Shown: in pieces, positions 54,292-62,124 of the stretch | Position numbering within the stretch: the first letter of the stretch is position 1 | Layout: the number at the start of each line of letters is the position of its first letter | Assembly: GCF_010681825.2 (NCBI RefSeq) | Contig: NZ_CP066776.1 | Coordinates: 2,108,001-2,172,000, forward strand | Length of the DNA: 64,000 nt | Source of the DNA: Sulfuriroseicoccus oceanibius | Lineage (GTDB): Bacteria; Verrucomicrobiota; Verrucomicrobiia; Verrucomicrobiales; SLCJ01 | Direction of reading: 5' to 3' | Translations under genes and position numbers: made by a program | The notes under the pieces: generated by a model | Databases searched by the model: none | What the model saw: the letters and a program-made list of their open reading frames with translations, nothing else | What the model was told of the DNA's origin: nothing

Positions 54292-56352
54292 ATGCAACTT
54301 CTCCTGGCAAACTTTTCCTGGCTCTGGCTCGCGCTTTTGGTCGCGTTGCCTGTGCTCGTGCATTTGTTTGCCCGCAGTAATCCGAAGCGCTTTGAGTTTT
54401 CCGACACGGCGTTTTTGCGTCGGATTGTCAAGAAGTCGGCGCGGGTGCGAAAGCCGCAGGACTGGTTGGTTTTGTTATTGCGCACCTTGGCGGTTGCGGC
54501 GCTGGTGGCGGCATTCCTGCGTCCGTTGTTAACTTATGGCGACGCTGATACGGCGGCCGAGCGTCATTGTGTGGTGGTGATCGACCGATCGGCGTCGATG
54601 GCCGGGCGGGACGGGGTTTCAAGCCGGTTTGCCAGTGCGTGTGCCCAAGCCGCCGAATGGTTGGCGAGCGATGACTTTGACCGCGTGAATGTCGTCTGGC
54701 TCGACGCCACGCCGGATGCTGTGTTCCCTCAGCCCGGGGTGAATGTGGAGTTCTTGGTCGACAGCATCCACCGGCAGGCCGTGAGCGCCGAGGCTGGAGC
54801 GATCAAACAAGCCGTGGATCTTGCGGCTGCGCAACTGAGCCAGCTTGCGGGAGATCGCCAGTTGGTGGTGGTGTCGGACTTCCAGAAATCCGCGTGGCAA
54901 AATGTGAGCCTGGAGGTGCCGGCGGGCGTGAAGTTGACCAAGGTCGCGGTGGGTGACAGCGACCTGCCTAACGTGGCGATTGACCGGATTTTTTGCGCTC
55001 CCGCCGAGCCTGTAGTGGGCGAGGACGTGAAGGTGGTGTGTAAAGTGCACAACTATTCGGACACGCCGCAACGCGTGACACTTTTCCTCGAGGTCAATGG
55101 CGGGCGTCAGTCGCAGGTGATGGAGCTTGCAGCCTGGGGCGAGGGCGAGGCGCTGTTTGCCACCCGCTTCAGCGAACCGGCGGTGGTGCCCGTGCGGGCG
55201 GAGATCAGTGAAGACGCTTTCTCAGGTGACGACGTGGCGCATGCCTTGATCGAAGTCGGGGCGCCGGTGGCGCTGCGCTCGGTGGCTCACAGTTTCAACG
55301 AAGACGCTGTCCAGGTATTGGCGCGGCTTGGGTCCGCGTTGGAATGGATGGAGCATCAAGTGGACGGGCCGGGGAGTTTTGACGGGGCCTCGGATGCGCT
55401 GTGGTTTGTCCATGGTTGGGATGGTCGTGATGCGGCGTCGCTGAGAGAGGCTGCGGAGCAAGGGGCTACCGTAGTGGTGGAGCCGGGTGTTGGTTGTTCG
55501 CTCGGTGCCATTGATGCCGTGTTAGGGCTGACTGGCGGATCGCGGAGTGCGCAGGCAATGGAACTGGAGACCTTGGAGGGGAACTCCGGACGTGCGGCGG
55601 ATCGGCGCGGTTGGCAAGCGGGCATCGCCGCTGCCGGTGAAGGCCTTCCCGTGTTTCAGTTGTTCCGTTCCGGGGAGTTCGGAAACCCATTTGGTGGGAA
55701 CTTTTTTGAGCGTTGGCGCTTGCCGCAGGAGTGGCCGGCGGATCTCGAGCGCTTGGCAGATTATGACGACGGAGTGCCGGCGTTGGCCGCGCGCCGGGTT
55801 GGTAGCGGTTATGTGATTTTATGGAACCTGGCGTTAGGATCGGGCAAGGGGACGTGGAGTGACCAGTCGGTTTTCGTGCCGCTGATGGGCGAGCTGCTGG
55901 CGGGCTATCGTAATCGGGGCGTGGTCACGAGCCATGAGGTTCCGGTCGGGGGCGAGTTGGGCTGGGTTTTGCCGGACGGGATAGCTGCGGAGTCCGTGCG
56001 ATTGGTAGACGACCGAGGCAACGAGTTGGAGTTGCGGTCCGAGCAGACTCAGAGTGGTGTGCGGATGGTGGCGGAGCGCGCCGCTTACCCCGCGCGCTTC
56101 CAATGGATGACCGGCGGAGCGTCGCTGGCGCAGAATGCCTCGTCCTTCCCGTCGTCGGAATCGGACCTGCGGTTGGTCGATCCTGCAGGTATTGGAAGCG
56201 GTGAGGTGGTAGACCGCGACGGGCTGTTGCAGCGGGCTGCTTTGGGCGACGGAGTGGACCTGTGGCCTTGGCTGGTTGCTGCGGTGTTATTGTTGTTGGT
56301 TGCGGAGGCTTTGGTTTGTTTGTGGTCCCCTGGCAGTCGTTCGAACGGTTGA
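54292..56352 (+). CDS. BatA-like N-terminal VWA membrane protein
   Basis: The 686-residue protein begins with a membrane helix (5-25) and a second at about 59-79 typical of BatA-type proteins (LFARSNPKRFEFSDTAFLRR). A VWA domain with the metal site D98-R-S100-A-S102 (VVVIDRSASMAGRDG) follows, then a long periplasmic region and a C-terminal helix (about 657-678). It would face the periplasm with its VWA domain and be driven by MoxR on the cytoplasmic side. The next VWA gene starts 11 bp later. Confidence 0.9.
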   Translation: MQLLLANFSWLWLALLVALPVLVHLFARSNPKRFEFSDTAFLRRIVKKSARVRKPQDWLVLLLRTLAVAALVAAFLRPLLTYGDADTAAERHCVVVIDRSASMAGRDGVSSRFASACAQAAEWLASDDFDRVNVVWLDATPDAVFPQPGVNVEFLVDSIHRQAVSAEAGAIKQAVDLAAAQLSQLAGDRQLVVVSDFQKSAWQNVSLEVPAGVKLTKVAVGDSDLPNVAIDRIFCAPAEPVVGEDVKVVCKVHNYSDTPQRVTLFLEVNGGRQSQVMELAAWGEGEALFATRFSEPAVVPVRAEISEDAFSGDDVAHALIEVGAPVALRSVAHSFNEDAVQVLARLGSALEWMEHQVDGPGSFDGASDALWFVHGWDGRDAASLREAAEQGATVVVEPGVGCSLGAIDAVLGLTGGSRSAQAMELETLEGNSGRAADRRGWQAGIAAAGEGLPVFQLFRSGEFGNPFGGNFFERWRLPQEWPADLERLADYDDGVPALAARRVGSGYVILWNLALGSGKGTWSDQSVFVPLMGELLAGYRNRGVVTSHEVPVGGELGWVLPDGIAAESVRLVDDRGNELELRSEQTQSGVRMVAERAAYPARFQWMTGGASLAQNASSFPSSESDLRLVDPAGIGSGEVVDRDGLLQRAALGDGVDLWPWLVAAVLLLLVAEALVCLWSPGSRSNG

Positions 56353-56363
56353 ATTTTTCCTGT

Positions 56364-58556
56364 ATGAATCCGGTTTTCTCATTGGTCTATCTGGTTCCGC
56401 TGACGCTGCTGCTGGTCATCGGGGGCGGGTGGTTGTGTTCGCGGTCGGCCGCCAAAGCACCGCGTGGTGTGCGTCGGACGCTGGTGGTGATGCGCGTGGT
56501 GGCGTTGATGGCGTTGTGTGGGTTGTTGTTCAACTTTGGAGACTGGCGCAAGGTCAGTGCCGACCAGCCATCGGTTTGGGCGGTGATGATGGACGTTTCC
56601 GCGTCGATGGACGTGGAGAACGGCGAGGGGAAGCGGATTGAGAGCGCTCAGCGGGATTTGCAACAACTGCAAGCCCGTGCGGACGAGGCCGGGGTCACAC
56701 TGCGGGTGGTCGAGTTCGACCAAGATAGCCGCGCCGCTGCTGATGACGTGGATGAGGTCGTGGCAGCTGGAGACGGCACCGACCTGATGACCAGCGCCGA
56801 GAGCTTGCTGGTAACCTGTGCCGCTGCCGGTGAGCCGCTCGACGGAGTGGTCGTGCTGAGCGATGGCCGCCAAACAAAGACTCCTGAGCGCTCTGATTTC
56901 GCGCTGCGTGCGCGCTCGATGAAGGTGCCATTTTTCGGGAGAGTGATCGGCGGCGCGCATGTGGTTGACGACTTGGAGCTGCTGGTCGTTCGCAAGACGG
57001 TGACCGCATTTCCCGGGCAGACCTTGCAGATCCCGGTGGCGGTGCGCTCGTACGGGTTTGCCTCTGCCGTCGAGGCTGGGATTGAGTTGGTCAATGAAGC
57101 GGGTGAGGTGATGCAGGAGGGGAAAGTGGTCATCGAGCCGAACGACACCGCAGTTCACTCATTTGCTATTCAGGCGCCGGACGAGTCGAAGCTGTGGTCG
57201 GTTCGGTTGAATGCGCTTGCTGGAGATCAGCGTACGAATAACAACAGCTCGGCTGTGCGGGTGCGGGTCTTGAAGGACTCTGCGAAAGTGTTTTTGGCGG
57301 AAGGCGCTCCTTACTGGGACAGCAAGTTCCTGGCGCAGTTGTTGCGGCGTCAGCCCCACATGGACGTGCAATCGGTGCACCGACTCAGCGACAGCCGATG
57401 GTTCACGGTTGGGAGCGGCGAGTCCGAGGCGCATGAAAACGCCAGCAGCAGCTTTCCGTCTACCGCTGAGCAATTGGAAGCTTATGATTTGATTGTGTTC
57501 GGCAAGAACTCGGAGCATTTCATCACTCCGGAGGTGGCTTCGTTGTTACGGAGTTTTGTGCGTGACCAGGGGGGCGCGGTTTTGTTTGCGCGGTCCAAGC
57601 CGTATTCAGGATCCCTGCCTGAGATCGAAGCGCTCGAGCCGGTGGTATGGGCGGCGGGCAGCACGAATGAGTTTGCTTTGAAACCATCAATCGATGGTGA
57701 AGCTTCCGGGTTGTTTGGCGAGGCGTTGCCTGCGGCGGATTCGCGGGTGTGGGTAAGTTTGCCCGATCTGAAAGATGCGCACCGCATCGACAGGGTGAAG
57801 CCATTCACCCGTGTGTTGGCGCATGGCGAGGTTTCCGGTTCGCGGTTCCCGCTGTTGATGGTGCGTCGCTACGGGCAAGGGGTAAGCGGGCTGGTCAATG
57901 CCGACGGGTTGTGGAAGTGGGACTTCTATCCGGAAGCCCGTGACATGGGCAACATGTACCAGGAGTTCTGGACGCAGCTGATCCACTGGATGCTCTCGTA
58001 CTCCGAATTCCTGCCGGGCCAGCAGTTGTCGTTGCGGGTTTCTTCCGACTCTGTGATGCCGGGGGATCCGGTGGCGGTGCGTATCGGCTACCGTGGTGGA
58101 GATGCGTCGATTGAGCCCAAGCTGGTGGTGGAATCGGATCAATTGAGTCAGCCATTGATCGTCCAGCCCGCCGCGGAAAAGAGCGAATCGGGACGCCGTG
58201 CGTGGAGCGCGAGCTTCACTCCGGACGTGCCGGGTAACTACTACCTTAAGCTTGATGCCGGCGATCTGGCATCGCCCGAGGTGTTGGTCAGCGTTGCGCC
58301 ACCGGTGGGCGAGCTCGACGAGTTGAGTGCCGACCCAGAGTTCCTGCGCACCTTGTGCGAATCCACGGGTGGAGCGCTGATCGATCACGATGGCTACGAT
58401 CAATTCCTTGCTGATTCCGTGGTGGCTGGCGACGTGGTGGCCGGCGACCGCGGGGTGGTTTGGCACCCTCATTGGATGCTCTGGTGGTTACCCGTTCTGC
58501 TTACCTTGTTGCTAGGATCGGAGTGGTTCCTGCGCCGCCGCAACGGCTTGCTCTGA
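56364..58556 (+). CDS. Second VWA-domain membrane protein with GATase1-like centre
   Basis: I chose the ATG at 56364 (MNPVFSLVYLVPLTLLLVIG), 11 bp after the previous stop, giving 730 residues. N-terminal helices are followed by a VWA domain with D-V-S-A-S (AVMMDVSASMDVEN), a central glutamine amidotransferase-like region (about 380-470: APYWDSKFLAQLLRRQPH, DLIVFGKNSEHFITPEVASL), Ig-like strands and a C-terminal helix (about 705-723). A similar plan is known in other MoxR-linked clusters. It likely works with the preceding VWA protein. Confidence 0.88.
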   Translation: MNPVFSLVYLVPLTLLLVIGGGWLCSRSAAKAPRGVRRTLVVMRVVALMALCGLLFNFGDWRKVSADQPSVWAVMMDVSASMDVENGEGKRIESAQRDLQQLQARADEAGVTLRVVEFDQDSRAAADDVDEVVAAGDGTDLMTSAESLLVTCAAAGEPLDGVVVLSDGRQTKTPERSDFALRARSMKVPFFGRVIGGAHVVDDLELLVVRKTVTAFPGQTLQIPVAVRSYGFASAVEAGIELVNEAGEVMQEGKVVIEPNDTAVHSFAIQAPDESKLWSVRLNALAGDQRTNNNSSAVRVRVLKDSAKVFLAEGAPYWDSKFLAQLLRRQPHMDVQSVHRLSDSRWFTVGSGESEAHENASSSFPSTAEQLEAYDLIVFGKNSEHFITPEVASLLRSFVRDQGGAVLFARSKPYSGSLPEIEALEPVVWAAGSTNEFALKPSIDGEASGLFGEALPAADSRVWVSLPDLKDAHRIDRVKPFTRVLAHGEVSGSRFPLLMVRRYGQGVSGLVNADGLWKWDFYPEARDMGNMYQEFWTQLIHWMLSYSEFLPGQQLSLRVSSDSVMPGDPVAVRIGYRGGDASIEPKLVVESDQLSQPLIVQPAAEKSESGRRAWSASFTPDVPGNYYLKLDAGDLASPEVLVSVAPPVGELDELSADPEFLRTLCESTGGALIDHDGYDQFLADSVVAGDVVAGDRGVVWHPHWMLWWLPVLLTLLLGSEWFLRRRNGLL

Positions 58557-58624
58557 TTTTCCCGATCACCGCGTAAGATCCTGCTATTGCGCTCTCACTT
58601 TCAAATCCCTGCGTTCTTATTCCT

Positions 58625-61438
58625 ATGTCACGATTCACCCACAGACTTAACCAACTGCACCGCCGCCGTCGCATCGGTCGATTGTGCCTTGGTGGGATTC
58701 TGTTGTTGTTATCGGTGTTGTTGATGGCCGCGGGGCACGGGGCGGTTGATTATGTGTATGCTTTGTCTTCCGGTGCCCGGGTGGCGATCAACTGGAGCAT
58801 TGCATTGGCTTTGTTCATTGCGCTGATTGGCGTTTGCTGGTGGGGCTTGGCAACACGTCGGCGTGATGTGGCGGCGCTGGCGGATGAAATGAGTGGGGAC
58901 TCTCGGATGCGCGCAAGTGCTGCGGTGGATCTGGAGGGAAAGGAAGCCGAGAGCCCGATGAACCGCTATCTTCTGGAGCGTAGTTTGGAGTCGGCTGCTG
59001 ATGCGCTGGAAGCATTGCCTCGGCGTGCGATGTGGTCGTTGCGCGGGATGACCGTTGCCGCGTTGGTGACGGCGGTCGTCGTGGGGGCGGGTTTTGCGTT
59101 CCACCATCTGCGGCCGGACGTGTGGTCGGTGTTGGCGGCCCGCGTGCTGACACCCAATGCTGACGTGCCTCCATACAGCCCGTTGCGCTTTGCTGTGACT
59201 CCTGACAAACCGGCCGCAGTGTATGGTGGTGAGGCGGTGGTGGGTGTGACCATCAGCGGCGGAGAGATTGATGGTGATGTCGTGTGTTTGGTGCGTCGTG
59301 GGGCTGGTGAACGGGTGGATCGTTTGCCGGTTTATCGTGAGGCGGGTGGAAGTTACGCGCGGAAGTTTGAGAACACGGTCGAGCCATTTGAGTTTTCGTT
59401 CGCCTGTGGCAAGGCGCGTAGTGCTTGGTATGGCTTCGACGTGCTGATGCAGCCAAAGCTTTCCGGTGTTCGGGTTAGGGTCACTCCGCCGGCCTACACC
59501 GGAAAGGAAAGCCGGGAGTACCCACTGGATGAAGCGGTGGTGATGGTGGAAGAGGGTGGATCGTTGCGGTTGGAAGTCGCGAGCAACCGACCACTGGCAG
59601 GTGGCAGGATGGTTTTTGAATCCGCCGAAGGATCCGAGCGAGGGGCGACTCCCGGGCTTGTCGATGGCGTGTCGATTGGGGATCAGATGATCGCTTTCGA
59701 ATGGGACGTTCATCGTTCCGGCAATGCGGTGGTGGATGTGGAGGACATCCGCGGCACGGGCATGGCCTCGCCGTTGAATGTGGAAGTACGGATGATTCCC
59801 GACCTGGCACCGGTGGCCTCGATTTCCTCACCGCAGCGTATGGCGTTGGCGACTCCTCGCAGTGTGTTGCCATTGAAGGGAGAGGTGGAGGACGACCACG
59901 GCTTGGCGAAAGTGAACCTGATCCGTTCCTTGGTTGGATTCCGTGACCGCGCGCATGCGGTGGATGGTGTGGGTGAGACCAATGTGTTTGATCTGAGTCA
60001 GCCGATTGATCTTGGGAAGGTCGGTGTGGAACCCGGGCAGGAACTTGAGTTCTATCTTGAAGCGGCTGATCGCAATCCGTCGTTACTTGGTGTTGGGGTT
60101 TCCGAAGTGGTACGGGTGCGCATCATCAGCGAGGACGAGTATGCCGAGCGTTTGCGGGCGAAGATGAAGCTTGAGCAGTTCACCGCGCGCTATCGTGTGT
60201 TGGCTCAAGCCTTGCGCGACGCGAAGGAGTCGTTGTCTGCGTTGCAGGACGCGATGAACCAAGGTGCTAGTGAGGCGGAGTTGAAGAAGTTGGCGCAGCA
60301 AGCTCAGGCGATGCAAGCGCGGGCACGCGAGGTGGCGTCCGACTTGGGCAATGACTTTGAAGCGTTCGCGATGGAAGAACGGCTGCGTGAAATTGCCAAC
60401 CAACTTGCTGCCAAGTTGGATCAGAACCTCGACGATTTCGTAAACGCAGGCGCCGACGGAATGCCGGATGCGTCCGCTGTGTCGGCAATGCTGCAGCGGC
60501 TCGGGGTGATGGACCAGGCGGTCGAGCGGGTGGTGCAGGATGCGGAAGAACTACGCGCCGCCGGCCGCGTGATGGAAATGGCGGCAAAGTTCAAACAAAT
60601 CCACCACAACCAGAAGTCGCTCGTCGAGCGGATCGGGCGGATTGCCAAGGAGCTGGCTCAGGGTAATACCGACAATGCCGCGCAGTTGGATAACCTGGCG
60701 CGCCTGCAAGAGAACAACCGCCAGGCCTTGATGCAGCTGGCCATTGACCTGAAGGCACGCTCGGACGAGCTGCCGGCAACCTATGCGTCGATGCAGGCAG
60801 AGGTCGGTCAGTTTCTTCAGGCACTTGAGGCGTTGGAGATTCCCGACGCCATGGACGCGGCGGCACGTCACGCCGCGGGTGGGAGATCGGGCGACTCGTT
60901 GGTCAACGCTACGCTGGCGTTGTCGTTGTTGGACCGATTGGTGAACCAGCCTGAGAATGGTTTCTGTCAGATGTGCCAGGGGAACAAACCTAGCTTCAAT
61001 GTGAAGCCGGACGTGCAGTCGACCATGGAGCAGATGCTTGATGCGTTGATGGCGAAGGCGGGGAATGGCAGCGGTCAGGGAACCAAGCCCGGGCAGTCGG
61101 GCGGTGGTCCTGGCGGGGCTGGTGGCGATGGGTTTTCCGTGCAGGGCAATGGCGCGGACATTCCGGTTTACGGGCCGGAGCGGATGAACTTGAGCAACCC
61201 GTCGGGCGGCGCCGCGGGGCACAGGTCGCGAGGCGGGGCCCGTCTGAAGCCGGAGGTGGGGGATGAAGAACCCGACAGCCAGGTGGTGGTGGATGAGTTC
61301 CGCTCGCCTGGAACCGGTGGACTGCGCGACGAGCCGGTGCCCGACAAGTACCGCGACGCAGTGAAACGTTATTTTTCTCCGGATGAGAGCCGGAACAAGG
61401 GAGCGAAGGCTCCACAGAATCAAAACCAAAAGGACTAG
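58625..61438 (+). CDS. DUF4175-like large membrane protein of the MoxR cluster
   Basis: The 937-residue protein has three N-terminal helices (about 20-45, 56-77 and 138-158). A large extracytoplasmic domain follows with repeated Ig-like segments (YSPLRFAVTPDKPAAVYGGE, RVRVTPPAYTGKESREYPLD). A long coiled coil spans about 505-720, and a Gly/Pro-rich tail contains VPDKYRDAVKRYFSPDE near the end, a tail often seen in this family. Such DUF4175-like proteins accompany MoxR/VWA genes in Planctomycetes and Verrucomicrobia. It ends 3 bp before the DUF4159 gene, indicating one operon. Confidence 0.8.
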   Translation: MSRFTHRLNQLHRRRRIGRLCLGGILLLLSVLLMAAGHGAVDYVYALSSGARVAINWSIALALFIALIGVCWWGLATRRRDVAALADEMSGDSRMRASAAVDLEGKEAESPMNRYLLERSLESAADALEALPRRAMWSLRGMTVAALVTAVVVGAGFAFHHLRPDVWSVLAARVLTPNADVPPYSPLRFAVTPDKPAAVYGGEAVVGVTISGGEIDGDVVCLVRRGAGERVDRLPVYREAGGSYARKFENTVEPFEFSFACGKARSAWYGFDVLMQPKLSGVRVRVTPPAYTGKESREYPLDEAVVMVEEGGSLRLEVASNRPLAGGRMVFESAEGSERGATPGLVDGVSIGDQMIAFEWDVHRSGNAVVDVEDIRGTGMASPLNVEVRMIPDLAPVASISSPQRMALATPRSVLPLKGEVEDDHGLAKVNLIRSLVGFRDRAHAVDGVGETNVFDLSQPIDLGKVGVEPGQELEFYLEAADRNPSLLGVGVSEVVRVRIISEDEYAERLRAKMKLEQFTARYRVLAQALRDAKESLSALQDAMNQGASEAELKKLAQQAQAMQARAREVASDLGNDFEAFAMEERLREIANQLAAKLDQNLDDFVNAGADGMPDASAVSAMLQRLGVMDQAVERVVQDAEELRAAGRVMEMAAKFKQIHHNQKSLVERIGRIAKELAQGNTDNAAQLDNLARLQENNRQALMQLAIDLKARSDELPATYASMQAEVGQFLQALEALEIPDAMDAAARHAAGGRSGDSLVNATLALSLLDRLVNQPENGFCQMCQGNKPSFNVKPDVQSTMEQMLDALMAKAGNGSGQGTKPGQSGGGPGGAGGDGFSVQGNGADIPVYGPERMNLSNPSGGAAGHRSRGGARLKPEVGDEEPDSQVVVDEFRSPGTGGLRDEPVPDKYRDAVKRYFSPDESRNKGAKAPQNQNQKD

Positions 61439-61441
61439 AGT

Positions 61442-62092
61442 ATGAGAATCAAACCATTGATATCCAGCATGCTGTTACTGGCTGTTGGTCTGGTGCCGGC
61501 AGCCGCCAAAGAGGGCGCGGTGCAGTGCGGTAACCTGATCTACGCCGGGACCAAGACCTCGCGTTGTTTCAGCGACGAGTTCCTGACGGTAGTTCAGCAG
61601 AAGACGAGCATTTCCACCGAGCGGCGGTTCAAGCCGGTAAAGTTGTCGTCGGATGAGTTGTTCAAGTTTCCGTTTGTGATCATGACGGGCGAGGAAGATT
61701 TCAACCTAACAGCCAAGGAACGCGAGAACTTGAAGAAGTATCTGGAAAACGGTGGCTTCATGCTGGCATCTCCGGGGTGCTCCAATGGTGCGTGGGCCGA
61801 TGCCTTCCGCCGCGAGGTGAAGCGGATCTTCGGTGCGGATGCGCTGGAGGACATTGCGATGGACCATCCGGTTTTTAACACGGTGTTCAAGGTGAAGACC
61901 CTGAAACTCAGTCACGGCGGAACCGGCAAGATGCAAGGCGTGACCCTCAACGGAAAGATGGTCGTGGCATTTGCATCCGATGGCTTGAACGACACCTCCA
62001 ATACAGAGGGGTGTTGTTGTTGAGGAGGGAATGAAATTGTTAACTCGGTCCGAGTTAATGCAAACATTCTCGCTTACGCGATCCTCCACTAA
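61442..62092 (+). CDS. DUF4159 protein, candidate selenoprotein (in-frame UGA at codon 194)
   Basis: Conventional reading stops at the TGA at 62021 after 193 residues ending EGCCC. The frame continues without another stop to the TAA at 62090, adding GGNEIVNSVRVNANILAYAI then LH. This matches the expected DUF4159 C-terminus, which usually ends in a NxLxYAL-type helix. The UGA follows three Cys codons, and I recall Cys at this position in relatives. A hairpin with a GGUCC loop starts 16 nt after the UGA (see 62039-62059). The 216-residue product has a signal peptide (1-22), and the segment FVIMTGEEDFNLTAKERENL is typical of DUF4159. If UGA is not read as selenocysteine, the gene is a nonsense mutant or holds a sequencing error. 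It lies 3 bp after the DUF4175-like gene. Confidence 0.7.
62039..62059 (+). promoter_or_regulatory. Candidate bacterial SECIS hairpin downstream of the in-frame UGA
   Basis: GTTAACTC (62039-62046) pairs with GAGTTAAT (62052-62059, one G-U) around the loop GGTCC (62047-62051). The loop begins 23 nt after the UGA. Known bacterial SECIS elements have a short apical loop with G in its first two positions about 16-37 nt from the UGA, and E. coli fdhF also has GGUC in its loop. Confidence 0.55.
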
Positions 62093-62124
62093 TTGGAACC
62101 AACCCCTGACCACAATCCGCTTCG

